Below, one piece after another: positions 23,401 through 31,683 of a stretch of 56,076 nt of DNA. Position 1 is the first letter of the stretch, and every line of letters starts with the position of its first letter. A program made the position numbers and the translations under genes. The stretch comes from a virus. The notes beneath the pieces were generated by a model. It worked only from the letters and a program-made list of their open reading frames with translations. It did no database searches and was not told the DNA's origin. The stretch spans positions 1-56,076 of IMG/VR virus record IMGVR_UViG_3300024240_000004; one strand, written 5' to 3'.

Positions 23401-25712
23401 TTTTGGCGCCCTAAGTCCACCATGCCTTTTTGTAAATCAGAAATTTCACCTTTTGTACCATTTGCCGCGTCTTTTAAATTTGCTAATGTACCGGAAAAAT
23501 CATCAACATTTTTAATTGCACCCGGATACGCCTCCATTAATTTAGTTATTAATACCGTGTTATTCTTAGCCGCCTCGCCTTCCGCCTCATATTGTGCAAT
23601 TAAATCAAGTTTACTTTTTGCCGAATCTATTTGAGCTTTCTGCATTTCAATTTGTTTATCAATTAAAGAATCGTCTGCTTTTGCGTCTTCTAATTTAGCG
23701 GCGGCGGATTTATGAGTTGCTTCATATAATAAATACATAGCTCCCGCGAGTGCAATAACTGCGACAATGATAATTCCTATTGGATTAGCCTCTGCGGCGG
23801 CGTCTGCGGCTTCTTCTGCGGCGGTAGTTGCAACTAATGCCGCTTCTTTTGCTTTTTCTCCAGCAACTACAGCCGCCGCTCGAGCCGCTACAGCCGCTTC
23901 CGTTGCCGCCGTCTTAGCAAACTCGCCTTGCACAGTTGCCGCGAGTTGTTCCGCCTCACTCGCCGTGACTTCAGCCGCAATTGCCGCTTCCGTTGCGGTT
24001 GTGGACGCTAATTTAGCGGCATTTGCGGTTTCTAAGGCTACATTTTGAACAAATATATTTTTAACAATATCTAAAAGTCCCGACGCATATTTGCTTATTA
24101 CGCCAGTTCCTTTTGTAAAACTTGCAAACATTGAGCTCATGGCGCCACTCGTAACGAATGCCGCCGCTCCTAAGGCACCCGTTGCGACCGCCGCAATTTC
24201 CATTGCTGTTTTATTATCAGAAATAAAAGAAGTTACACTTTGAATTGCACTAATCGCCGAATCTAATGCCGGAGTTAATTCGTCCCCTACGGCTGAAACA
24301 ATCGGAGCGAATAAATCAAATAATGCAATGCCTATTTTCTTTTTTGTTTCTTCAAATTTCATTGTCATTTTTTGCATAGCACCAACTGGCGTATCTACCG
24401 CCGCCGCCATACCATTTAAAGTCGGCTCTAATGCTTTTAAAGCGGCATTCGTTAAGTCTGCAGGGTCTTTTATGCCTTTTAAAGCCGTCGCCAATGCAGG
24501 GAATTGAGCTTTTAAACGCCCTAAATTAGCCTGCGCTTCGGGATCGCCTAATCCTTTGGCAAAAGTCTTAATAGCCATATTACCGTCAATCATACCATTG
24601 GATGCTTTATTAACGGCAATAGCTAATTCGACTAATTTAGTATTTGCGTCGCCAGTCGCGCCTCCAATAGAGGCGGCATAAGATGAATATTTCTTTAATT
24701 GAGTGCCACTAATAGCGAATTTATCGCTAAGCATAGCCGCCGCGTCACCTGTATTTTTTAATTGCGCCGTCAAAGCGTCGCCACTCAATCCCGCCTGACT
24801 AAATGCCATTGATTGATCTAATGTGAACTGCTCCGCTTGTTTACCAGTGTCAAATAAGTCTTGAAAACTCGTAGTAATACCGCCAATTCCTTGAGTAATC
24901 ATATTACCGCCAAATACGCCCAACATAGTTCCGGCGGCATTTTCTATTAGTTTGAATGCTTTACTTGTGGATTCAGCAGACGCGTCCATCTTATCCATTG
25001 CCTCTTTGGCTTTATTCACCTCTTGTTCTAATCCTTTGTAAGAATCGGTACCTTGCTGTCCACTTTGTTTCATACCTTCTAAACTTTTTTCGCTTTGTCC
25101 AATAAAAGCGTTTGCGTCAGCTCCAACTTTTTCATATTCAGTTGCTAAGGATTCCATTTGAGCTTTAACGCCGCCAGTATCTATTTTAGCAAATGCCGCC
25201 GCCGATTTGTCGCCAAAATCTTGAATCGCTTGCACCGGAGCGTCATTAAAAGCTGTAGAAAATGCGTCGCCTAATTTATTAACGTCGCCTACTAATGTTC
25301 CTGATAATGTTTCGTCTAATTTTGTTAAATCGACGTTATTTAAAGAATCGTTTAACTCTGTACTTATTTGACTTATATCAATTCCTTGAATCGCGCCGCC
25401 TATTTTAGTTTCTAAGGCGTTAGCATAATTATCTATTGACGCAATTCCCGTTTGCGGATCGATTGTAAACGTCATATTTGCCATATTTTCGCCTACTTTT
25501 GTCGCCTCCGTTTCAAGTTCTTGCATTTGCGAAGCCATACCCGCGATTTGTTCTTGCACTTTTGGCGCGTTTAAATCTATATTCAACTCTAATCCCAAAG
25601 ATTTAAGCATTGTTTCAATTTCTGCAATAGTATCTTTAATTTTCGAAGGATCTGATTTTAAAGATAACGCCATATCAAGAACAAATTGAAATTCTTTTGC
25701 ATTGCCAGCCAT
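20421..25712 (-). CDS. Tail tape measure protein, 1763 aa
   Basis: By far the longest gene, directly downstream of the tail-chaperone pair. Long coiled coils dominate. Ala-rich helices and hydrophobic segments (near residue 520, about 640-665 ANPIGIIIVAVIALAGAMYLLYE, and near 1650) fit the membrane-spanning parts of tape measures. The length sets tail length; by the usual 0.15 nm per residue that is roughly 260 nm, an estimate only. Start after AAAGGATAAAATAA. No lysozyme or peptidase motif was noticed. Confidence 0.9.
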   Translation of the reverse strand: MAGNAKEFQFVLDMALSLKSDPSKIKDTIAEIETMLKSLGLELNIDLNAPKVQEQIAGMASQMQELETEATKVGENMANMTFTIDPQTGIASIDNYANALETKIGGAIQGIDISQISTELNDSLNNVDLTKLDETLSGTLVGDVNKLGDAFSTAFNDAPVQAIQDFGDKSAAAFAKIDTGGVKAQMESLATEYEKVGADANAFIGQSEKSLEGMKQSGQQGTDSYKGLEQEVNKAKEAMDKMDASAESTSKAFKLIENAAGTMLGVFGGNMITQGIGGITTSFQDLFDTGKQAEQFTLDQSMAFSQAGLSGDALTAQLKNTGDAAAMLSDKFAISGTQLKKYSSYAASIGGATGDANTKLVELAIAVNKASNGMIDGNMAIKTFAKGLGDPEAQANLGRLKAQFPALATALKGIKDPADLTNAALKALEPTLNGMAAAVDTPVGAMQKMTMKFEETKKKIGIALFDLFAPIVSAVGDELTPALDSAISAIQSVTSFISDNKTAMEIAAVATGALGAAAFVTSGAMSSMFASFTKGTGVISKYASGLLDIVKNIFVQNVALETANAAKLASTTATEAAIAAEVTASEAEQLAATVQGEFAKTAATEAAVAARAAAVVAGEKAKEAALVATTAAEEAADAAAEANPIGIIIVAVIALAGAMYLLYEATHKSAAAKLEDAKADDSLIDKQIEMQKAQIDSAKSKLDLIAQYEAEGEAAKNNTVLITKLMEAYPGAIKNVDDFSGTLANLKDAANGTKGEISDLQKGMVDLGRQKVEIGLQIDKLAVEASAEQMSKDIYDGLGGFWKNIGGYFEVFGVSLGKKISGITDDLVNNYSSALNAATNSQEIDKAYYAFAAKINGDGTLSAKDKQNIINQAKATADAKKKANADAQNALANEITTGLKDSADEATLVADLALRYHKTVPEIQAMIAEEKKSLASEDTKLKTLQLQGKEFEDHKKKIDEELKAELDVIASLELKLLKHQQLSPEEQKTLNNTIALGKESVAQSKLDDKAVKIAKDKIGYEKENKKAGDDAYELAKKAFEVDKSKYELQISQTELALKSKALEEGRALSAYDEYLIELEKNDVAQKEYKAFKEDVAVKAGAALSQKLTAKERSDTAAKEKADSEKTLNELMTKEMDAKSKLAEMMIKVGIDDKETEKKLQELEKTKIEWEISVGIRPNDDYSKIVDYYQGLGDEIQKKLDASNAKLKASQEKANAEISALGVVGAVQPINDIKNAYLEQANATEQSWDKLLALKQNKIAIEEQLTIKSLTDQQRLQLQAQLDTANNSLKTYDIVGESILNNIDANLITQKYTIINSAEKKNNEELQTESFNSLKTIIDAKDKQYKAQLTVLQADSQKEIDITTQRYELETQLSADFNTAFLEGLKDRLDATTKAVTASYDAQEQAAIDSLDKQFGKYTELTPEEADYQAQKLKIQQDYDKKREDEAERSANRIKALDEIAAGNAIEVEREKALSLATIQETSAKLELDLLAKKYDSTVPKASMDQLLALEKSYQDANAQVIIDGSQASIDAATAARAALDAAERPYNFSPDDKKALETTAATFTTAQKTIDTHGIEIQAMKAKFEGAATDIFAGMFTGDTKEMKDGARTYLSALVGILEKYLDGFILQLFLSEKSIAAITASPIGFLAMPLIYGIIDGGVKAIVDPLLSNLLAFNTGGKVTEAQLALVGDNGTGGSKTEWIFDDAQLKTIVAMGAGGANAAMLTQLQNVENAVRSINSYADVSMGKFRYGIQANQYETNLRAR

Positions 25713-25742
25713 TTATTTTATCCTTTATTTTAATTCATAAAT

Positions 25743-25776
25743 AAAAAGGCGTTTATTTTTTACGATAAACGCCTTT
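25743..25776 (-). terminator. Hairpin between chaperone and tape-measure genes
   Basis: 12-bp stem AAAGGCGTTTAT/ATAAACGCCTTT (25776-25765 with 25756-25745) followed by U-rich sequence. It would lower tape-measure transcription relative to the chaperones. Confidence 0.7.
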
Positions 25777-25780
25777 GAAA

Positions 25781-26104
25781 TTATCTAAAACCGTCGAGTA
25801 TTGTTTCAATTGTATTTACGGCGTCGCAAAATTTCATATTTCTTATTACATCAAAATTTGCTTCTTTAAAATACATTGCTAAAATTGGAACATACCATAT
25901 TTTAACCTCGTGTTCCTTTAAACGCCTAATGATTTCATTTTGCCGATAGACGTTTTGGATTTTAAATTTTCTTTCAATAAGTTGCCGTTGCTGGTATTCG
26001 TACTCGCTATCGTCAATAGTTGCTCTAATAATGCCTGATTGTAAAGCGCGCTTCCTTTCCCCTGCAAGATCTGACAAATGGCTTGTTTCTTCCCGCACTC
26101 GATA
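25781..26104 (-). CDS. Tail chaperone T extension, made by -1 frameshift
   Basis: This frame overlaps the 3' part of 25918-26457 in the -1 register and has no well-placed start of its own (an ATG at 26122 is one base from GGAGG, too close). At 26110-26104 the upstream frame reads T TTT TTT, an ideal slippery heptamer. Slipping there joins 118 residues of G to 107 residues starting YRVREET, giving a 225-residue GT protein. G/GT pairs before the tape measure are a hallmark of long-tailed phages. Confidence 0.75.
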   Translation of the reverse strand, partial: YRVREETSHLSDLAGERKRALQSGIIRATIDDSEYEYQQRQLIERKFKIQNVYRQNEIIRRLKEHEVKIWYVPILAMYFKEANFDVIRNMKFCDAVNTIETILDGFR

Positions 26105-26457
26105 AAAAAATGAGTTATACATGCCTCCAAATTCTTATATTCAGAAAATGGTAAATCGGCAATATACTTTTCAGTTTCGCCAATTTTCGCAGGATCCCAC
26201 TTTGTCGGAACTCCATTGACAACGGGATTTAATAAATAACTCATAGCAATAATTAACCATTCAGCTGAGCGCGATTGCGCCAATTCTCTATAATCCTTAG
26301 CATCTTTTTGGGATTGATAATACTTGAACTCTCCAGTTTCCTTAGCGCATTCAGCTTGTATAATTGAAAGCGAATTAAAATCATAGATATATTTAGCGTC
26401 TTTGATATCGCCTTTTGGAAAATGAATAGGCGAAAAATAATCTTGGTCTTCTTTCAT
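25918..26457 (-). CDS. Tail assembly chaperone G
   Basis: 179 residues, mostly helical, ending KSKTSIGKMKSLGV. The position just before the tape measure and the -1 overlapping frame mark it as the gpG-type chaperone that coats the tape measure during tail assembly. Start after AAGGATTTTTT. No sequence motif is diagnostic, so the call rests on context and the slippery site. Confidence 0.75.
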   Translation of the reverse strand: MKEDQDYFSPIHFPKGDIKDAKYIYDFNSLSIIQAECAKETGEFKYYQSQKDAKDYRELAQSRSAEWLIIAMSYLLNPVVNGVPTKWDPAKIGETEKYIADLPFSEYKNLEACITHFFIECGKKQAICQILQGKGSALYNQALLEQLLTIASTNTSNGNLLKENLKSKTSIGKMKSLGV

Positions 26458-26466
26458 AAAAAATCC

Positions 26467-27303
26467 TTATAATATAATTTGAATTGAATTTCTATTGTCT
26501 AAATTTACTTCGCCGGGACGTCCCTCATATCCTCTACTTTCTTTTATTTGAGCTGAAATTTTTATATCCCAATAACTTCGTAAATCGGAACTCTTTAATT
26601 CTATTGTATAAGAATAATAATCAAGTTCAATATCGGCTCCAGCGTTAGCGTTTAAAACATCGGGTATATCTGGAGCCGCATAATCGACAAAAACTTCAAT
26701 TCCACTCGTTATTCCGGCGTCGTTTACGGTAATTAAAATATTATTATTAATATCAATTGAATTAATAGTATAAGTTCCAATAGGTATAGCTTGTAAATTA
26801 TTACTTTGATTAATTGCTATAGAATCGCCAGGATCCCATTTATTAACTCCATAAGGAATTGTCAAAGTTGTACCGGAACGCGTGCAATTACTTATTGTTT
26901 TACCATCTGTATAATAATAAGGAGTGTAATTTCCTAATGTTATTATAACTTTTGTCGATGATTTTAATTTATAATTAATAGTATCGATTATAACTTCGCC
27001 ACTTCTTTTTATAATAGCGTCATTAGAATTTTCAACTAATGCCGGATAATTTTCAAAATTTAATAAATTAGGTATATCAAATAAAGGATGGTTGTAAGGC
27101 ACTATAAATTCCGAATCAAAGGTATAACCTAAAATTCGAGCGCGTCCTTTACTATCCGTTTTAGTTCTTGGCGTCAAGGAATATTGACTATTAGATTCAA
27201 ATCTAAAAATAGATATATATTCGTCTCCATTAATAAAAGTCAAAGTTCTAATAGGCATTTTAGTTACTTTATTAACTATATTACTATAAATTATATTTCC
27301 CAT
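26467..27303 (-). CDS. Tail protein, candidate major tail or baseplate protein, 278 aa
   Basis: An all-beta protein with internal Ig-like strands (IIDTINYKLKSSTKVIITLG, TLTIPYGVNKWDPGD, SIDINNNILITVND). It lies directly before the chaperones, where major tail proteins often sit, and overlaps 27284-27805 by 20 bases. Beta-rich baseplate protein is the alternative. Confidence 0.5.
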   Translation of the reverse strand: MGNIIYSNIVNKVTKMPIRTLTFINGDEYISIFRFESNSQYSLTPRTKTDSKGRARILGYTFDSEFIVPYNHPLFDIPNLLNFENYPALVENSNDAIIKRSGEVIIDTINYKLKSSTKVIITLGNYTPYYYTDGKTISNCTRSGTTLTIPYGVNKWDPGDSIAINQSNNLQAIPIGTYTINSIDINNNILITVNDAGITSGIEVFVDYAAPDIPDVLNANAGADIELDYYSYTIELKSSDLRSYWDIKISAQIKESRGYEGRPGEVNLDNRNSIQIIL

Positions 27304-27805
27304 TGTCGTCTCTTAATATTGGTTGTTCTTCTTTTAAATCTAATGCAAATTCAGGATAAATAATTAAATCATCTAAGAACGTCAAAGGCTCCGTCGCCGC
27401 TGTTTTTGTCACCCGTCTAAAATCGCTCCATATCCCATTTTCTTTTATAGAAATATAATTATAGTTAGCAGTCCAAAAGTTTCGTAAAAAATCTATTCCA
27501 TAAGTCCCTAAATTTCCACGTTCAATAACGTCTCCATTCGAATTGTAAACAAAATCATCTGCGATTTCGTCTGAACCAATAGTCATCGAATAATTTCTGT
27601 AAACATTCGTAATATGATTCGCTCTACGCCCAGCTAATGTTTTGATTTCTATTCCGGTTGTTTCAATTATTTTTCCTAAAAATTTTATAGGATCAAAAAA
27701 CATTACTCCGCCTGCCTGACTAAAAGTTGGCGTGAAAGAAAATGTTAAATCATCTAATGCTTTTGAACTCCAAATTAAACCGATTGTAGCGTTGTCTAAA
27801 TTCAC
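27284..27805 (-). CDS. Tail/baseplate protein, 173 aa
   Basis: It begins with GTG overlapping the upstream stop (GTGA) and has GGAG six bases before. The protein is a mixed alpha/beta fold with aromatic residues (NYNYISIKENGIWSDFRR). No family recognised; tail role from context. Confidence 0.6.
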   Translation of the reverse strand: MNLDNATIGLIWSSKALDDLTFSFTPTFSQAGGVMFFDPIKFLGKIIETTGIEIKTLAGRRANHITNVYRNYSMTIGSDEIADDFVYNSNGDVIERGNLGTYGIDFLRNFWTANYNYISIKENGIWSDFRRVTKTAATEPLTFLDDLIIYPEFALDLKEEQPILRDDNGKYNL

Positions 27806-30369
27806 ATTGGCTCCACATAATAAAATTTTGGATTAACGGTAAATTTTTTAACGTCTAAAAAAATAGAAGCAGGCGAATCGGCTTTTCCTAAAATTACAAA
27901 TAGGTTTTCATTATCATTTGCGTCCGTATTTTGTGGCGTCGTTCCGATATTAATACTTGTTTGTGAAATACCGGTATTTCTTGCATAAACTATGCCGTCC
28001 GCATTTAAACTAAGCGAGTCGATATTCGCACTACCATCAAAAACAACGCGCTTAAAATCATTTATAACTCCATTTTCTAAAATTATACCGATTCTTTTCT
28101 TTTTATTAGCAGAAATACAAACAAGTTTTTTAACTGTACCGTCATTTTCCAACATAACAACATCGCCAGCGTTTAAATCATCGGAAAGCTTATAATATTC
28201 GCCTGTAATATCATTAGTTATTGGAACAATCGGACGTAAAGCGTTCGCTTGTGGCTCGCCGCTCCATTCCCCATAAGCAAACCGACTAACACTTTGTAAT
28301 TTAATAGTCGTTTGAAATTCTTTAATTTTTCTTTCAATTCCGACCACTACTAATGTTTCTGTAGAGGTTCCATTTACAAAATTTCCATTTGAATAAATCT
28401 TTGAGGGCTTGTTTATCGTTACTATAGAGCCTAATGTTAAATTTTTCCAACTTGAATTATCGTTTAATTTAAAACCATTAAAATTTGGAATAGTAATATC
28501 GCGTTCCGATTTATAGAATTGGACGTCGGTGCCGGAAATACTATTAACGTAATTTGATAATGAATTAAAAACTGTTGGAATACTATCTACATTCGTATAA
28601 ATTCTCGACGCATAAGCAAAACATTTTTCGCCAGTTGGCGGCGGCGCTAATACGGGCTGATCATTTAATAAATCGCTTTTATAACTTATAAAAAATGCAG
28701 TAGTTGGCAATTCCATTAATTTATCATTGATTTTATCAGAACAATAAGCAAAAGTACGGTCGGCTTTTACATCTAAATATATAATCATTCCATTTGGAGT
28801 AGGCATATTTTCGCCAAAAATATTTGTATAAGTCAAAGGAATAAAAGGAACCTCCTCTGTATTCGCGTTTATATTCTCACCGTCTTTTAAACGTCCTAAT
28901 ACTGGCGAAGTACTTATACTCAATATTTGCGATTCGACACTTTTTTTATCTTTTAAATTTGTTCTATAATCAGTGGCTTTATTCAAACGGTCGGAATTAA
29001 AAAATTTTAAACTTGGCACGCCTAAACATAGATAATCAAAATCATTGTCATTTGGCACGTCCCCAACATTAGAACTATCAGACGTAAATAACGTCCCCTG
29101 ACCATAAAATTGACTGGCTGTAGTGCTTACCGTACTTGCAACGTCAATTCCACTATCAGTTGCATCTTGAATAAATATTTCAGACGCATTCAATTGAGAG
29201 CGTGAAACAAATTCTAAATAAATAGTATAAATTCCATTCTCGACAATTTGCGTACTTTTAATATAACAACCAAATGCTTTTGCAATTGAAAATAAAATTT
29301 CCGAAACACTACCTAAATTTAAAATACAAAATTTATTTGACGCCGGATCATTAATTGGCTTGTTTTCATTATCAGTCCAATTATTTAAAGATTCTTTGTA
29401 ATCCGGAGTAAGCCAGTCCCTATGCATATAAACAGAACTTTTTTTAGTATCTAAATTTTCAGTTTCTGTTTTAATAATTCCAATATTTATTAATGATTGT
29501 GTTAATTCAATAGTATTATAAAGTATAGGAAAATCATTATATCCAGAAATTTCATAATAACCACCAATAAATGGAGCCGTCGAAAAATTAAAGAAACTAT
29601 CAGAAAGTTTAAAATTTAAAACAGTATTGTATTTTGCATTTACAATTTCAGTAGAATAATCTAACATTTTTTGTAAAATATCAAAAAGGTTAGCCATTGG
29701 ATAAAAGTTAATCCAATGATTAGCTGTTTTCATGTGTTGTCTTACCGCATAAATTGCATTAGCGTCCGTCCAAAGTCCGTCGGTACCTTTGAATCTATCA
29801 TAAATATTAAGAATTTTACCGCCGTCCTTATCGACAATTTTTTCCGTACATTTACAATCGTCAAGTAAAGATATATCAATTGATAATGCCGAAAAACTAA
29901 ACTCGACTAATGCCTCTGTATCTGGCGAATATTCCAAACGTGGATTAACAGTATTAGGTTTTAACCACGCAACTTCTTTTCCTTTTATCTTATCGCTAAT
30001 CTTGCCAATAAATTCAAAATTTTCTAATAAAGTTAAATTTGCGTCCGATTCATTTATAATAAAAAATGCAAAATATCTTGCAACGTTAATATCGCCTGAT
30101 CCTAAAACAAATGCTAAGCAATTTTTATCATTTTCCGTTTCGCAATTGTAAGAATTTATAGAAAAATCTAATTCGTCTACAGCAAATTTATTATCATCAG
30201 TGTTTAAGTCTTTTTTAGAACTGTCAAATTCAATTATAGATGTGCTTATAAAAGAAGTTAATTCGTCATTCTTTTTAAATAAGTCAGCATAATTGTCGGA
30301 AATAGCAATTCTAAAAGTTGTTAAATCGTGATCGGCGTCTAAAATAGATTGTTCTTGAATGAAAATCAT
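27802..30369 (-). CDS. Large tail tip / baseplate protein, 855 aa
   Basis: I choose ATG 30369 (MIFIQEQSILDADHDLTTF) after AAGGATATT. The large N-terminal part is mixed alpha/beta, as in tail hub proteins. The C-terminal about 130 residues (YYKLSDDLNAGDVVMLENDGTVKKL... RIGIILENGV... GIVYARNTG) resemble the small beta domain in 32965-33486 and 33488-33922. It is probably the central tail tip or receptor-proximal hub. No hydrolase motif noticed. Confidence 0.6.
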   Translation of the reverse strand: MIFIQEQSILDADHDLTTFRIAISDNYADLFKKNDELTSFISTSIIEFDSSKKDLNTDDNKFAVDELDFSINSYNCETENDKNCLAFVLGSGDINVARYFAFFIINESDANLTLLENFEFIGKISDKIKGKEVAWLKPNTVNPRLEYSPDTEALVEFSFSALSIDISLLDDCKCTEKIVDKDGGKILNIYDRFKGTDGLWTDANAIYAVRQHMKTANHWINFYPMANLFDILQKMLDYSTEIVNAKYNTVLNFKLSDSFFNFSTAPFIGGYYEISGYNDFPILYNTIELTQSLINIGIIKTETENLDTKKSSVYMHRDWLTPDYKESLNNWTDNENKPINDPASNKFCILNLGSVSEILFSIAKAFGCYIKSTQIVENGIYTIYLEFVSRSQLNASEIFIQDATDSGIDVASTVSTTASQFYGQGTLFTSDSSNVGDVPNDNDFDYLCLGVPSLKFFNSDRLNKATDYRTNLKDKKSVESQILSISTSPVLGRLKDGENINANTEEVPFIPLTYTNIFGENMPTPNGMIIYLDVKADRTFAYCSDKINDKLMELPTTAFFISYKSDLLNDQPVLAPPPTGEKCFAYASRIYTNVDSIPTVFNSLSNYVNSISGTDVQFYKSERDITIPNFNGFKLNDNSSWKNLTLGSIVTINKPSKIYSNGNFVNGTSTETLVVVGIERKIKEFQTTIKLQSVSRFAYGEWSGEPQANALRPIVPITNDITGEYYKLSDDLNAGDVVMLENDGTVKKLVCISANKKKRIGIILENGVINDFKRVVFDGSANIDSLSLNADGIVYARNTGISQTSINIGTTPQNTDANDNENLFVILGKADSPASIFLDVKKFTVNPKFYYVEPM

Positions 30370-30377
30370 AATATCCT

Positions 30378-30409
30378 TAAAAGAAAATAAAGCGGAGCCG
30401 AAGCCCCGC
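30378..30409 (-). terminator. UUCG-tetraloop terminator
   Basis: GCGGGGC-UUCG-GCUCCGC (30409-30392) followed by UUUAUUUUCUUUU, then AAGGA of the next gene. It follows the 271-residue gene. Confidence 0.85.
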
Positions 30410-30415
30410 ATAAAA

Positions 30416-31231
30416 TTAAGCGGCGGGTACTATTACAACTTTTCCAGCGGCAATAGAAGTAATTTGTGCGTCTGTTAATGTTGGAAAAGGAGGACTTACT
30501 TTTACGTCTGTACTCACATTGCTAACAGTTATAAATGTACCGGTGGCTCTTATACCGTCGCCAACTGGAATTGCTTTTATCGCTGTAGAAAATTCATCTG
30601 TAAATTCAGAACTTAAAGCGGCAGAATCAAAAGTAATCGCTGTAACTGCATTTGCATTAGCCTGCGTTCTATCATAATCGCTTGCACGTTTACCTAACAT
30701 AAAAACCCAACCGTCGGGCTTTCCAAGTCCTTTTGAACTATAGGAAAAGCCATTAGGGAATGCTAAAAGAAACATTGTAAGTTCGGAATCATCAATAACA
30801 TTTTCAAAAGTTGCGAAATTTGTTGAATCCAAATCGCAACCTGCCGCAGTTAAAATAACTTCGCCTAATCCTGTACCACCCGAAGTCGTTGAACTTGACG
30901 AATACTTTCCACCATTAGTACCATCGTATTGATAAGTTTCTTTTGGAAATACTATAGAAGCATTATCAGACAATGCTATTTCGAGCGTACTTGAAGACGA
31001 ACTCGAACTCGACGCCGCTCTAATTATTTTATATTGAATACTTTGCATTGTGTCGAAAAGCATTCTAAATAATGGAGGTGTAGGTTTTGGATGCGCGCCA
31101 CTTGTATCAGGGTCTGCGCCTGCAATAGTCACCGTATTAGGAGTCCCAACGGTTGTTACTATTCCTAAGCAATAAGCGACTGGCACGCCCTCAAGTAATA
31201 TTGATTTTTTGAAATCGGAGGTTAATCCCAT
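30416..31231 (-). CDS. Virion protein, candidate tail tube, 271 aa
   Basis: Beta-rich with low-complexity Ser stretches (AASSSSSSSSTLE and SSSSTTSGGTG). A strong upstream AAGGATTTATAAA and its own UUCG terminator suggest high, separately tuned expression, as expected of an abundant tail protein. The segment DGWVFMLGKRASDYDRTQAN reads like an outer strand of a tail-tube domain, but I am not sure. Confidence 0.45.
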   Translation of the reverse strand: MGLTSDFKKSILLEGVPVAYCLGIVTTVGTPNTVTIAGADPDTSGAHPKPTPPLFRMLFDTMQSIQYKIIRAASSSSSSSSTLEIALSDNASIVFPKETYQYDGTNGGKYSSSSTTSGGTGLGEVILTAAGCDLDSTNFATFENVIDDSELTMFLLAFPNGFSYSSKGLGKPDGWVFMLGKRASDYDRTQANANAVTAITFDSAALSSEFTDEFSTAIKAIPVGDGIRATGTFITVSNVSTDVKVSPPFPTLTDAQITSIAAGKVVIVPAA

Positions 31232-31232
31232 T

Positions 31233-31370
31233 TTATAAATCCTTGTTAGTAAGTGAATTAATTATTTCAATTTTTTGTTCGGCTGTAATTAGACCCTTAG
31301 CCACCATTTTATCTAAGTACGCTTCGTTAATTTTGCCATTTTGGAATTGTATCTTTAAATATTCCACCAT
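31233..31370 (-). CDS. XkdX-like protein, 45 aa
   Basis: MVEYLKIQFQNGKINEAYLDKMVAKGLITAEQKIEII fits the XkdX family: a short protein of 40-50 residues with Y-x7-G, a middle L-x2-MV-x2-G-x-IT and a final E-x3-II. XkdX genes usually lie next to tail-fibre genes, as here. One base separates it from 31372-31683 and from 30416-31231. Confidence 0.65.
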   Translation of the reverse strand: MVEYLKIQFQNGKINEAYLDKMVAKGLITAEQKIEIINSLTNKDL

Positions 31371-31371
31371 T

Positions 31372-31683
31372 TTATACCTGCAATAATAGTGTATTTAAAA
31401 CATCATCTCGAATACTAAGTTGCTCATCATAATAATCTTTCAGTTCTTGATTAGTCGCCGTACCACTGTTTATTCTTAACAATAGTTCAGATTTTTCTTT
31501 TTGAATTATTGCTAATTCTCTTTTTTCAAGAACGGTAATTACTTCGGAACTTTCCGTATCTTTCCAAACTTCATTTTCTAAGAGTGGAATATAATATTCT
31601 GAATTAGGATTTGAATGTAAGGAAATATCGCTGACTACATCGCTACCAATATCATTTGTAACTGTATTATATTTTACAAACAT
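31372..31683 (-). CDS. Tail fibre-associated protein, 103 aa
   Basis: A beta-rich start (MFVKYNTVTNDIGSDVVSD) leads into a coiled coil (EKRELAIIQKEKSELLLRI). The genes of fibre chaperones or small fibre proteins sit in this place. GGAGG before the start. Low certainty about function. Confidence 0.55.
   Translation of the reverse strand: MFVKYNTVTNDIGSDVVSDISLHSNPNSEYYIPLLENEVWKDTESSEVITVLEKRELAIIQKEKSELLLRINSGTATNQELKDYYDEQLSIRDDVLNTLLLQV

Noticed and set aside
20542-24048. Several plus-strand frames opposite the tape-measure gene, including an Ala-rich one near 23767-24048
   Set aside because: Mirror frames of a long Ala/Lys-rich coding region; no ribosome sites and no break in the tape-measure frame.
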